This document shows positions 1-6,304 of a stretch of DNA of 7,464 nt, in pieces. This stretch comes from Roseovarius sp. UBA6217 (GTDB taxonomy: Bacteria > Pseudomonadota > Alphaproteobacteria > Rhodobacterales > Rhodobacteraceae): positions 1 to 7,464 of the forward strand of contig DISF01000024.1 in the NCBI GenBank assembly GCA_002421985.1, given 5' to 3'. Below the pieces are notes generated by a model. The model did no database searches, was not told the DNA's origin, and saw only the letters and a program-made list of their open reading frames with translations. Within the stretch, counting starts at the first letter, position 1, and each line of letters opens with the position of its first letter. Position numbers and translations under genes: made by a program.

Positions 1-202
1 TGCTGCTCTTTCCGGTGACGGGGTCTTGCTCCATGGCGTCCTCCTGCTTCAGCCCGCGCCGGTTCGCCGGCCCGTTCGCACCCATGTCCCATTGCGTCGG
101 CTGTGACGGCATGGACACCGGCTTGCGCTCGCGCGGGCGCCCCTTGCGGGCGGCGCTGTGCCACGCGGTCACGGCCTTGATGGTCTTGTCGATGCTGCTC
201 AC
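1..202 (-). CDS. Hypothetical phage protein, 3' end beyond window
   Basis: The frame is open from a GTG at 202-200 to the window edge, about 67 codons, so the C-terminus is missing. The GTG overlaps the TGA of the preceding gene as GTGA, the same junction seen throughout this operon, and this decides the start. The visible protein is basic and polar: an N-terminal helix-like segment (SSIDKTIKAVTAWHSAARKG), then an RPRERK cluster, then WDMGANGPANRRGL and DPVTGKS. I see no catalytic motif, signal peptide or membrane segment. It is the last visible gene of the leftward early operon. The product is not recognised; phage proteins of this composition are often nucleic-acid-associated, but nothing here proves that. 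Confidence 0.6.
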   Translation of the reverse strand, partial: MSSIDKTIKAVTAWHSAARKGRPRERKPVSMPSQPTQWDMGANGPANRRGLKQEDAMEQDPVTGKSS

Positions 203-399
203 TTGCTCACCTCTCTGTCAGTCGGCGCCTGCTTTGCCCACTTCGGCAGCGCGGCCCGTGCGGCATAGATCGCGCGCAGGTTGGCGTGTGCCTCTGGCGG
301 GGTCAGGGCGATCAGGTCATCCAGCATTTCGCGTCCGAACTCGCGGCCGCCTGCCCGGAAGGCGTTGCCGTGGCGGCGGTGATTGCGGGTGTCGGTCAT
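199..399 (-). CDS. Small hypothetical phage protein (66 aa)
   Basis: This 66-residue protein starts at ATG 399-397, which overlaps the stop of the upstream gene (ATGA), and ends in a TGA that overlaps the next GTG. The N-terminus is basic and rich in H/R/G (residues 1-24). The rest is predicted helical (EMLDDLIALTPPEAHANLRA followed by IYAARAALPKWAKQ). No cysteines, metal motif or membrane segment are visible. The coupled position in the middle of the early operon is the best evidence that it is translated. I do not recognise a family. Confidence 0.6.
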   Translation of the reverse strand: MTDTRNHRRHGNAFRAGGREFGREMLDDLIALTPPEAHANLRAIYAARAALPKWAKQAPTDREVSK

Positions 400-593
400 G
401 TGCGGCCCTCGCGCGCCGCCAGCGCGGCGAACTTGTTGCGTCGCAGCATCAGCTTCCAGTGCACCTGCCGCAGGTCACGCCACGCCTCGGTGGGCTCGCT
501 GAATTGGCACGGCGGGCAGATCGTCGCCTCGGGGATCTGGTCCTCGGGGATGCCCCATTCGCGGGCGATGCGGGCGCGGTCGGCTGGTGTCAT
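396..593 (-). CDS. Small hypothetical protein with CPPC motif (65 aa)
   Basis: This 65-residue protein is joined to both neighbours by 4-base ATGA overlaps. It begins with a helical, charged segment (MTPADRARIAREWGIPEDQI) and carries a CPPC pair at residues 26-29. The C-terminal half is basic and helical (WRDLRQVHWKLMLRRNKFAA). A single CxxC could be half of a metal site or a redox pair, but no second pair is present, so a zinc finger would need a dimer or may not form. There is no secretion signal, so it should be cytoplasmic. Its role is unknown; the context is the distal part of the early operon. Confidence 0.6.
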   Translation of the reverse strand: MTPADRARIAREWGIPEDQIPEATICPPCQFSEPTEAWRDLRQVHWKLMLRRNKFAALAAREGRT

Positions 594-1147
594 GCCTTGC
601 CCTCGCGCTTGATGCCCAGCAAATCGTCAATGGCCTTGTCGCGCTCTTTGCACCAAAAATCGTCACCCTCAGGGTGCAAGCCACGGTCTCCGAACGGCCA
701 TTCCCCGTTCCAGCCCTCGCCGCTATCGTTGAACCCGGCAAGGTAGGCCGCCCGCATGACGGCGAGGATCACCGGCCCCGCGTCCCGCTCATGTTCCAGC
801 GGGCTGCGGCGGGCGGCTGGCACAGGGTCTGATGCGATGTTCGCGAGATCGGCGCGCTTCTCCGATATTTCCTCCATCATCGCGCGAAAGTCTCTGGTGC
901 CCTCGTAATCGCTCCGAATGACGTCCTCGTATTGATCGAGCGCCCAAGTCGCGATCGCCTGCGCTTCGCCACAGCAGGCCCTAGACGGCGAAGTTGCGTC
1001 TTGGCTGTCCGCGCCAGCAGAAACCGCGTCATGCGCCTCAGCGGCCCGCTCCTGCGGCTGAATGTGCGTTGCCGGATCGAACGGGCGCGGCATGTCGTGC
1101 GCCGGGCCTTGCACGGTCGTCGTGCCGATGTCGTAAGAGCGGATCAT
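590..1147 (-). CDS. Hypothetical phage protein (185 aa)
   Basis: A longer reading is open from 1249, but ATG 1147-1145 is preferred because it forms ATGA with the stop of the upstream gene and removes 34 low-information, Arg/Pro-rich residues. The resulting 185-aa protein has a disordered, Ala/Ser/Asp-rich N-terminal third (to about residue 58), a CCGE segment at 58-61, and a helical acidic middle (about 62-105). The most conserved-looking part is C-terminal, about residues 130-178: MRAAYLAGFNDSGEGWNGEW, PFGD, then FWCKERDKAIDDL, with several Trp and Gly residues. That segment looks like a small folded domain, but I cannot name it. No known catalytic signature is visible. The downstream gene starts inside its stop codon. 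Confidence 0.65.
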   Translation of the reverse strand: MIRSYDIGTTTVQGPAHDMPRPFDPATHIQPQERAAEAHDAVSAGADSQDATSPSRACCGEAQAIATWALDQYEDVIRSDYEGTRDFRAMMEEISEKRADLANIASDPVPAARRSPLEHERDAGPVILAVMRAAYLAGFNDSGEGWNGEWPFGDRGLHPEGDDFWCKERDKAIDDLLGIKREGKA

Positions 1148-1455
1148 TCGGCGGCCCTCCAGAAGACGTTGCGGTGCTGGCGGCGCAGCACGACCAGCCC
1201 GTCCATCTCCATCGAGGCGAGGCGGCTCGCCATGCTGGAAGAGGCACAACCGAGGTGCGCGGCGAGGGCTGGCGCCTGGCTTTCACCGAGGCGGCGCAGC
1301 GCCGCGACGATCTGCGCGTCGGTGATCGGCAGGCGCCCGCTGCCGCCGTTGCGGTTGATGGGCCGGTAGCGCGTCGGCATGTGCCCATCTTTTGCCGCGC
1401 GCTTGGCCCAGATCTTTCCGATCATGGCCTCGATTTCGGGGGTTATGGCGGTCAT
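1144..1455 (-). CDS. Winged-helix-like DNA-binding protein (103 aa)
   Basis: The start at ATG 1455-1453 is preferred over an upstream one at 1620, which would overlap the end of the preceding gene and add 55 Arg/Pro-rich residues. An AGGA sits shortly upstream and the gap to the preceding stop is only 7 bases. Residues 1-25 are helical. Residues 44-100 read as a helix-turn-helix with a wing: ITDAQIVAALRRLGES (helix), APALAAHLGC (second helix), SSSMASRLASMEMDGLVVL (recognition helix into strand), then a hairpin ending NVFWRAAE. This order is typical of MarR/ArsR-type winged helices, but the protein is short and lacks a clear dimerisation domain. A role as an early regulator or as DNA-binding partner of the replication genes is inference. 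Confidence 0.6.
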   Translation of the reverse strand: MTAITPEIEAMIGKIWAKRAAKDGHMPTRYRPINRNGGSGRLPITDAQIVAALRRLGESQAPALAAHLGCASSSMASRLASMEMDGLVVLRRQHRNVFWRAAE

Positions 1456-1462
1456 GCGGTCC

Positions 1463-2085
1463 TCACGCTGCGAAGCTGTCGGGGTCGTAGGGAGCGGAAA
1501 GGTCAGGGATCGCGACGTTACGCGGCTCGGGCAGATCGCGGCGCCCGCGCCAGACGGCCTTGGCGTCCTCGTGGCGCGCCTTGGCCTCGGCTTCCCATGC
1601 CAGCGCGGCCGCCTCGCCATAGACGGACCTGCGGGCGAGGAACGCGCCGGAGCGATAGCGGGCCACCGTCTCGGCGTCGATCAGCCCGGAGGTTGCCAAC
1701 TCCACCGCGTTGCGCCCCCACAGCCACGCCTCCCCGACGGGCTCACCGCGCTGCATCTTGCGGGCGATGATCGCCGCTGGCCGCATGTCCGGGCCGCCGG
1801 TTTCGTCGCGCAGCTTCGGGGCCGCCTTGCTGGCGGTCTCGGCCGCAGGCTTGATGTGCTTTTCGCTGGGCCAGTAGTCGCCGCAGGCTTCGCTCAGGGC
1901 GCTCTCGAACAGCGGCCACCATCCGGAAAGCCCCTCGGCGCTGCGCGGGGCGTAGCGGGTGATCGTGGCGACCAGAGCGCGCATTTCGTCGCTCTGGGCG
2001 TGCGGCTTGTCCTCGAGGCGGCGCGGCATGGCCTTGCGGTCGAGGAACGTGGAAAACCTGGCGGTGACGTCGCTGTCGTGGATGC

Positions 2086-2089
<4 letters not shown>
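1463..2089 (-). CDS. Hypothetical protein, possible replication accessory (208 aa)
   Basis: ATG 2089-2087 overlaps the TGA of the DUF1376 gene (ATGA) and is chosen over an upstream start at 2329 that would lie inside that gene and add an Arg-rich shadow sequence. The 208-aa protein has helical segments at about 5-20 and 33-47, a Trp-rich stretch at 54-82 (GLSGWWPLFESALSEACGDY, then WPSEKHIK), an AAIIARKMQRGEPVGEAWLW segment at 105-124 and an Ala/Glu-rich helix at 158-180. There is no Walker A motif, so it is not a DnaC/DnaB-type ATPase. In temperate phages the gene next to a DUF1376 protein often takes part in replication initiation or helicase loading; that role is suggested only by position. 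Confidence 0.6.
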
Positions 2090-2933
<844 letters not shown>

Positions 2934-2937
<4 letters not shown>

Positions 2938-3434
2938 GCCACCGCCCTCCAATGCTCGGCCACGGCGGCCCGCTCGGCGCGCGCGACCTCTGCCATGCGC
3001 TCGGCCAACCGCTGGGCCGCCCGCGCCTCGATGAACTCGCGCACGGTCCTGCTGGTCTCCTTGCACTTGCCGCGCTTGCGGCCCGGCTCTCCGTGGCGGT
3101 TGCGGAACGATTTGAGGCTGTTGGCACTGATGCCGAAGTGTCCGCAGATTTCCGCGATGCTGACCCCGAAGCGCAGCATGGCGATGCACAGGGCGGGATC
3201 GTGGATCTTGCGATCCGGGCGGTGGACCGTGATCGCCTCATAGCGCGACGGCAGGCCCAGCGTGCGGGCGCGCTGCGAGACCGTCGCCTTGTGGATCCCG
3301 AGGCGCGTGCCGATCTGTTCCAGCGTCAGGGACTGGTCGTGCCACATGCGCCGGAATTCGGCCTGGCTGACGCGCTTTCCGCGATTGGCGGGCTTGCCCT
3401 TGCGGGCGCGGCGATAGTCGGTCGGCTCCGTCAC
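2934..3434 (-). CDS. Protein with two helix-turn-helix motifs (166 aa)
   Basis: The start at GTG 3434-3432 overlaps the rusA-like stop (GTGA) and is preferred over an ATG at 3497 inside that gene. The 166-aa protein is strongly basic. Residues 1-22 are an RRARKGKPANRGKR tail. Residues 23-62 form a first HTH (AEFRRMWHDQSLTLEQIGTR, LGIHKATVSQRARTLGL), and residues 82-115 a second (MLRFGVSIAEICGHFGISAN, SLKSFRNRHG). A long charged helix follows (about 128-160). The first HTH, with its Trp and RARTLGLPSR end, resembles the GcrA-type DNA-binding module of alphaproteobacteria, a weak similarity by eye. Two HTHs in one chain suggest recognition of a bipartite or repeated site. It could be an origin-binding protein or a regulator; a terminase small subunit is less likely because no terminase large subunit is adjacent. 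Confidence 0.65.
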
Positions 3435-3805
3435 GACACCACCCCGCGCAGCTCGACGCTGTGGAAAATCTCCACGATCACGCCGCCGCCCTTGCACCGC
3501 TCGCCCATGTCGTGCCGGACGGTCAGGGTCGCGTCATCGACGCCCCAGACGGCCGCCAGCGCGTCTTGCAGGGCCTTGGCGGCCCCGATGCAGTTGTCGC
3601 GGTCCGGCCGCTTGCCCAGCGGCTTGGGACAGAACGTCATGCGGATCAGCGACGGCACACCCTGCCGGTGCCAGCCGGCCGCCTGGGCGAGGATCGTGGC
3701 GTCCCGGCGGTAGTCCTTGACAGCCCGAGCCCTCTCGGCCCAGTGCGGCCGGTCGTTTGGCCACAGGCCCTTGCTTGGCCAGGGGAACACCACGCGGTTG
3801 GTCAT
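3431..3805 (-). CDS. rusA: RusA-like Holliday junction resolvase
   Basis: RusA-family enzymes are small homodimeric, metal-dependent endonucleases that cut four-way DNA junctions; in phages they act on recombination and replication intermediates. The 124-aa length matches the family (E. coli RusA is about 120 aa). Key features in order: an N-terminal strand VVFPWPSKGLWPNDR, a basic helix HWAERARAVKDYRRDA (21-36), and the catalytic block at 66-92 with D68, D70, N71, K77, D81 and D90-D91 in the arrangement DRDN...K...DAL...GVDD typical of the family. A glycine turn (CKGGGVIVEI) forms the last strand. ATG 3805 overlaps the preceding stop (ATGA) and has an AAGGAG ribosome site at 3811-3816. The downstream gene starts as GTGA in its stop. 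All metal-binding acidic residues appear intact. Confidence 0.87.
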   Translation of the reverse strand: MTNRVVFPWPSKGLWPNDRPHWAERARAVKDYRRDATILAQAAGWHRQGVPSLIRMTFCPKPLGKRPDRDNCIGAAKALQDALAAVWGVDDATLTVRHDMGERCKGGGVIVEIFHSVELRGVVS

Positions 3806-3924
3806 GTCCGCTCCTTCAGGATTTCATGGCGCGCCGAATAGATCGCCTTGCGCAGCGGACCCCGGCGCGGGTCGCTCGGCTTCATCCACGACATGCGGGC
3901 GATCTGATCCTCGATGCGGCTCAA
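3802..3924 (-). CDS. Small helical ORF overlapping the zinc-finger gene, or its frameshifted C-terminus
   Basis: This frame ends at TGA 3804-3802, which overlaps the rusA-like ATG exactly as other junctions in the operon do. The sequence SRIEDQIARMSWMKPSDPRR...RKAIYSARHEILKERT looks like a genuine basic helical protein. By hand count 41 of 48 codons here end in G or C, against 20 of 38 for the overlapping frame. A TTG at 3924 gives 40 aa and the first ATG, 3894, gives 30 aa. Neither has a strong ribosome site, although AGGCGAGGCG lies upstream of the TTG. The good codon bias already begins near 3945, before either start. The alternative is that this is the C-terminus of the gene starting at 4066, reached by a +1 shift. 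Confidence 0.45.
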   Translation of the reverse strand: MSRIEDQIARMSWMKPSDPRRGPLRKAIYSARHEILKERT

Positions 3925-4066
3925 TCGCAGCGCGTCGTCGCGCCTCGCCTGCGTCGATGTGAGCGAGGCAGGTCCAGAGGTAGCCGCGCCGCTTTTGCGC
4001 GCTGAGAAGGCCCGGAAGGCGAAAGCCACGGCAGCCCGGCGCACCGCAGACGATGCACGGCCCCAT
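3824..4066 (-). CDS. Treble-clef-like zinc-binding small protein (80 aa)
   Basis: ATG 4066 follows the upstream stop with one base between (TGACATG). Residues 4-36 carry C4, C7 (CIVC), C12, C33 and H36 (CLAH), which together could bind zinc in a treble-clef-like fold; GFRLPGLLSAQKRRGYLW joins the pairs. The C-terminus in this frame contains QGDLF at 73-77, which fits the Qx[SD]LF sliding-clamp-binding pattern, so the protein might contact the replication clamp if this frame is used to its end. Codon bias supports this frame strongly only up to about residue 42; after that the overlapping frame ending at 3802 is better supported. It is either an 80-aa protein with an overprinted neighbour or the first half of a shifted gene. 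Confidence 0.55.
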   Translation of the reverse strand: MGPCIVCGAPGCRGFRLPGLLSAQKRRGYLWTCLAHIDAGEARRRAAIEPHRGSDRPHVVDEAERPAPGSAAQGDLFGAP

Positions 4067-4067
4067 G

Positions 4068-4265
4068 TCATTCCAGCCCCCGCGCTTCCTTGAACGCCTT
4101 GCGCAGCTCGCGCACGAACACCGGCTCGTGCGGCGTGGTCTGGCGCCACGGGCGGCGGATCGGCGTGGATCGCGGCGCGGTCTCGTCGCGGTGGCTGGTG
4201 TCCAGATCGAACGGCGCGGGCGGCACGGTCGGGCGGTCCGGCGTGTAATCCCCGAGGCGGCTCAT
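4068..4265 (-). CDS. Small hypothetical phage protein (65 aa)
   Basis: ATG 4265-4263 overlaps the preceding stop (ATGA) and the stop lies one base before the next ATG. The protein is Pro/Arg/Thr-rich and looks largely disordered in residues 1-48 (GDYTPDRPTVPPAPFDLDTS, then RRPWRQTTPHEP). It ends in one basic helix (FVRELRKAFKEARGLE). No known motif is visible. Its place in the uninterrupted overlap chain is the main evidence for coding. Confidence 0.55.
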   Translation of the reverse strand: MSRLGDYTPDRPTVPPAPFDLDTSHRDETAPRSTPIRRPWRQTTPHEPVFVRELRKAFKEARGLE

Positions 4266-4456
4266 GGCGCCACCCGCGATGCTGCGACGGTCAGCGTGAC
4301 GCTGGCGCCGTCCTCGTCCAGATCGACGGCGAACGTCGGCGTGACGCCGCGCTTTTCGGCAGCCTCACCTGCCTTGACCGCCGCGCGCAGGGCCTCTGCC
4401 GCTGCGATGAGCGCAGGCTTCGGCAGGCGGGACAGGTTGAACGGATCGTCGGTCAC
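4262..4456 (-). CDS. Small hypothetical phage protein (64 aa)
   Basis: ATG 4456-4454 overlaps the stop of the Cro-like gene and the stop overlaps the next ATG. Residues 5-36 contain a Leu/Ala-rich helix (LPKPALIAAAEALRAAVKAG), and residues 39-60 look like two beta strands (TPTFAVDLDEDGASVTLTVA). This helix-hairpin layout could be a small alpha/beta domain. No cysteines, membrane segment or catalytic motif are visible. It is the second gene of the leftward operon, a place often held by small accessory or host-takeover proteins, but the product is not recognised. Confidence 0.6.
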   Translation of the reverse strand: MTDDPFNLSRLPKPALIAAAEALRAAVKAGEAAEKRGVTPTFAVDLDEDGASVTLTVAASRVAP

Positions 4457-4686
4457 GCTGCCCCCTCCCCTTGAACGGGGGCGGGGCGGGCGCCATGTGC
4501 TGCCATGAACGCCAGAACGCGCTCAATCGACTTTCTCCGCAGTTCGCGTCCACCTTCAAGGTCGAACACGAAGCGAGGGTCGTTCATGGCGCGATCACCA
4601 AACGCCGATCTGGACATGCCAGAGTCCGCGCAGAAGCGATCAATCTGGCGAAGAAGGTCAGGGTGTGCTGGTGCGATGTGTGACAT
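4453..4686 (-). CDS. Cro-like HTH regulator, first gene of leftward operon
   Basis: This 77-aa protein is the first gene of the minus-strand early operon and is transcribed away from the repressor at 4773, the classic position of cro. Residues 12-62 read as a lambda-type HTH: LLRQIDRFCADSGMSRSAFG, DRAMNDPRFVFDLEGGRELR, then KSIERVLAFMA. SRSAFGDRAMND matches the second and third helices of small alphaproteobacterial phage XRE proteins. The C-terminal 12 residues are Ala/Pro/Gly-rich. No Shine-Dalgarno sequence precedes ATG 4686; the predicted transcription start coincides with the ATG, so the message may be leaderless. An operator-like palindrome lies inside its promoter. It probably opposes the divergent repressor; the exact function is inferred from position and fold. 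Confidence 0.7.
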   Translation of the reverse strand: MSHIAPAHPDLLRQIDRFCADSGMSRSAFGDRAMNDPRFVFDLEGGRELRRKSIERVLAFMAAHGARPAPVQGEGAA

Positions 4687-4692
4687 GGGCGG

Positions 4693-4721
4693 ATGGTAGG
4701 ATATTTCCTACCGCCTCACAA
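4693..4721 (-). promoter_or_regulatory. Leftward early promoter of the Cro-like operon
   Basis: On the minus strand, TTGTGA (4721-4716) and TACCAT (4698-4693) are separated by 17 bases. Each matches 4 of 6 consensus positions. The expected start is about 4687-4686, on the A of the Cro-like ATG. The operator at 4697-4710 fills the spacer and part of the -10, so bound repressor would block polymerase. Confidence 0.55.
4697..4710. promoter_or_regulatory. Operator-like site O1
   Basis: TAGGATATTTCCTA is the core of a palindrome with perfect 7-bp arms (GGTAGGA and TCCTACC, 4695-4712) and a 4-bp centre. It lies between the -35 and -10 of the leftward promoter and matches the other sites at 4755 and 6567. 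Confidence 0.65.
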
Positions 4722-4735
4722 CTGGAAACTTCCTA
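4722..4735. promoter_or_regulatory. Operator-like site O2 (weaker)
   Basis: CTGGAAACTTCCTA matches O1 at 10 of 14 positions, with one good half-site (TTCCTA) and one degenerate one. It sits midway between the two outer sites, with centres about 25 and 33 bp away, which would suit cooperative repressor binding. Confidence 0.4.
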
Positions 4736-4754
4736 ATCGCACCCTATGTCACTG

Positions 4755-4768
4755 TAGGATATTCCCTA
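4755..4768. promoter_or_regulatory. Operator-like site O3 at the repressor start
   Basis: TAGGATATTCCCTA differs from O1 at one position. It ends 4 bases before the repressor ATG and would overlap any -10 of the repressor's own promoter, so autoregulation is likely. No good -35 is visible for that promoter and no Shine-Dalgarno precedes ATG 4773, so the repressor message may be leaderless and activation-dependent. Confidence 0.55.
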
Positions 4769-4772
4769 TGGT

Positions 4773-5144
4773 ATGGAGCGAGACCAGATCAGCATGATAG
4801 TTGCCCGCAACATAGAGGCAGCCATGGCCCGAAAGGGTATAGATCGCGCGGAGGTCAACCGGCGCGCGGGGCTCAATCAGACCGGCGTCAACGACATACT
4901 GACCGGCAAGAGTCGAGACCCACGGATCAGCACGCTTCGCCGCATCGCGGAGGACGCCCTTGGTATCCCGGTTGTTTCGCTATTCCAAGACCCAGCCGAA
5001 GATCCTGTTGATCAGGAGATATTCGAGATACTGGCACTGCTGCCGCCACCCGAGCGGCGCAGATTTCTCCGCATAGCGCGGGCAATGCAGAGTTCTGATG
5101 AAGGCAGCGCCGACAGCGACGAAGCGCATCCCGCAACTGGCTGA
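4773..5144 (+). CDS. XRE-family phage repressor without peptidase domain
   Basis: This 123-aa protein probably maintains lysogeny by binding operators beside itself. Residues 13-70 form an XRE/CI-type HTH: NIEAAMARKGIDRAEVNRRA, GLNQTGVNDILTGKSRDPRI, STLRRIAEDALGIPVVSLF. Residues 78-106 make a helical segment (DQEIFEILALLPPPERRRFL) that could dimerise, followed by an acidic Ser/Asp/Glu tail. There is no LexA/CI-type S24 peptidase domain or Ala-Gly cleavage site, so RecA-driven self-cleavage is unlikely. The gene is divergent from the Cro-like gene with three operator-like sites between. No ribosome site precedes ATG 4773. Repressor identity is inferred from fold and location and is quite secure as a class; operator assignment is not tested. 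Confidence 0.8.
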   Translation: MERDQISMIVARNIEAAMARKGIDRAEVNRRAGLNQTGVNDILTGKSRDPRISTLRRIAEDALGIPVVSLFQDPAEDPVDQEIFEILALLPPPERRRFLRIARAMQSSDEGSADSDEAHPATG

Positions 5145-5221
5145 GAAGCGCCGCCTTGTCACATGGCGCCATACCTGAAACCGCCACCCTGAATTCCTCG
5201 TCCGTCATGTCGCCCCCGCTC

Positions 5222-5242
5222 AATGGGAACATAATGGGAACA
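5222..5242. repeat. Tandem AATGGGAACA repeat between repressor and cargo gene
   Basis: AATGGGAACA occurs at 5222-5231 and again at 5233-5242, an 11-bp period (about one helical turn). A perfect 10-bp palindrome, ACCGATCGGT, follows at 5248-5257. The 5145-5388 gap otherwise has no convincing gene on the plus strand. The phased repeat suggests protein binding on one DNA face. Confidence 0.6.
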
Positions 5243-5388
5243 GTTTTACCGATCGGTCAACGCCGCTGAGGCGTGGTCGGCCAGATTCTTGTGGATGGTT
5301 CTGGGGATGTTCCGGGTGGCGAATCGTGGTGCTGGTGGGTGAAAATCCACCTGCCGAGCGAGATGGCCGATGGGGTGGAGTGATGGCA

Positions 5389-6132
5389 ATGCGAACATTG
5401 GAGATAGATGGCAGGAACATTGACCACATCCACGGCCCATACTTGGTTTTTGCGAGATCGCACCCCGCGTTTTCAGACCATCACGGCTTTGAGGACTGGT
5501 CATTCTTCGGTGGCGACTATGCCGGCAAGATGTGGGGCAAGAATGCAGTTGTCGCCTACATAAACCGGCCATCCGAGTTCAATGGCGCTGGGGCCATTCC
5601 TGACTGGATAGAGTTTCTTGAGGTGGCAAGCATTTCCACCGACCACGGGTATCCACCACACTCCAGCCCAGCGGTTCGCGTGGAAGTCGGTGATGTGGAG
5701 GGCCACATGGACGATGGAACAGACCTTGTTGAGTGGTGCATTCCGTCTGCAAGGAACCTTCTCGGACGAATTGACCCTGGGCCAACGCCGGACAAGCGCT
5801 TCTTTGATCGAAGGCTTTTGGTCGTGTCCTACGGAAGTGACGACACCGATAGACACATCGCAAGGCACAACTCTTTGATACGCCGAGCGCTAGGCGTTTC
5901 ATCTGCCACCGTCTGGCACAGTGAAGACATTTTTGCCTTCGCGTTCCGTGACAGCGGACACCCGCAAGGCATTGTTGACCGGCTGGCTGGTGTATTGGGG
6001 GAGAACCAGATTTTCGATTGCGCGGCCTTCAAGCTTGCAGCGGTCATGCCCGAGAAGGGGGTTCCTTCGCCGCTAGCTCATTTTCTAGAACAGCGCGGGC
6101 GCTCGGCGGCACCCCATCGGCCGGTGCCATAA
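5389..6132 (+). CDS. Unrecognised 247-aa protein, candidate prophage cargo gene
   Basis: I do not recognise this protein. The frame is open from 5326, but ATG 5389 is preferred because GGTGGAG at 5374-5380 is correctly spaced for it; ATG 5383 is too close. The N-terminus (MRTLEIDGRNIDHIHGPYLV) looks like strand-turn-strand, then an aromatic stretch (HGFEDWSFFGGDYAGKMWGK) and a VVAYINRPSEFNGAG strand. Later parts include DDGTDLVEWCIPSARNLLGR, a strand RRLLVVSYGSDDTDRH and an aromatic strand-like piece (DIFAFAFRDSG). It appears soluble, with no signal peptide or membrane segment. Its DNA is clearly less GC-rich than the flanking operons, with A/T-ending codons, which suggests separate acquisition. 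It is co-directional with the repressor, where lysogenic conversion or superinfection-exclusion genes usually sit; that role is inference. Confidence 0.75.
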   Translation: MRTLEIDGRNIDHIHGPYLVFARSHPAFSDHHGFEDWSFFGGDYAGKMWGKNAVVAYINRPSEFNGAGAIPDWIEFLEVASISTDHGYPPHSSPAVRVEVGDVEGHMDDGTDLVEWCIPSARNLLGRIDPGPTPDKRFFDRRLLVVSYGSDDTDRHIARHNSLIRRALGVSSATVWHSEDIFAFAFRDSGHPQGIVDRLAGVLGENQIFDCAAFKLAAVMPEKGVPSPLAHFLEQRGRSAAPHRPVP

Positions 6133-6304
6133 CCCCGAGAGCGACACGGGCGATTTCGGCCATCTTGAAGAACTCATGCCTCTCTCTGGCGAGGGCATAC
6201 AGGATGGATCCAGCGACGGCAGCATCGCCATTCGCCTCGGCAAGTGCGGCCCTTGCCACCCTCACAAATCCACCTGACAGTTTCGCCTGACGAAAGTTCT
6301 TCAT
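6044..6304 (-). CDS. Small Ala-rich helical protein (86 aa)
   Basis: ATG 6304 is preferred over ATG 6310 because it overlaps the stop of the upstream small ORF as TGATG. The 86-aa protein is helical and Ala-rich: FRQAKLSGGFVRVARAALAE, DAAVAGSILYALARERHEFF and KMAEIARVALGVMA. An acidic/basic tail follows. The third segment is mildly hydrophobic, but charged residues make a membrane helix unlikely. Its 3' end overlaps the end of the convergent cargo gene by 89 bases. Product unknown. Context suggests a two-gene minus-strand unit reading away from the second control region. Confidence 0.55.
   Translation of the reverse strand: MKNFRQAKLSGGFVRVARAALAEANGDAAVAGSILYALARERHEFFKMAEIARVALGVMAPADGVPPSARAVLENELAAKEPPSRA

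Noticed and set aside
994..1770. Plus-strand open frame of 258 codons
   Set aside because: Low-complexity Arg/Pro/Ala translation, antisense to the coupled minus-strand operon.
2938..3189. N-terminal extension of the DUF1376 protein
   Set aside because: The extension is Arg/Gln-rich shadow of the upstream gene; GTG 2937 fits the family start (YFPMFPADF) and the GTGA junction.
5246..5572. Minus-strand open frames across the start of the cargo gene
   Set aside because: They lie opposite the better-supported plus-strand gene, are rich in Ser/Pro/His/Arg, and have no ribosome site or neighbour coupling.
5389..6132. Possible barstar-like start of the cargo protein (LEIDGRNI)
   Set aside because: Only the first few residues resemble barstar; the length and the rest of the sequence do not fit, so no family is assigned.
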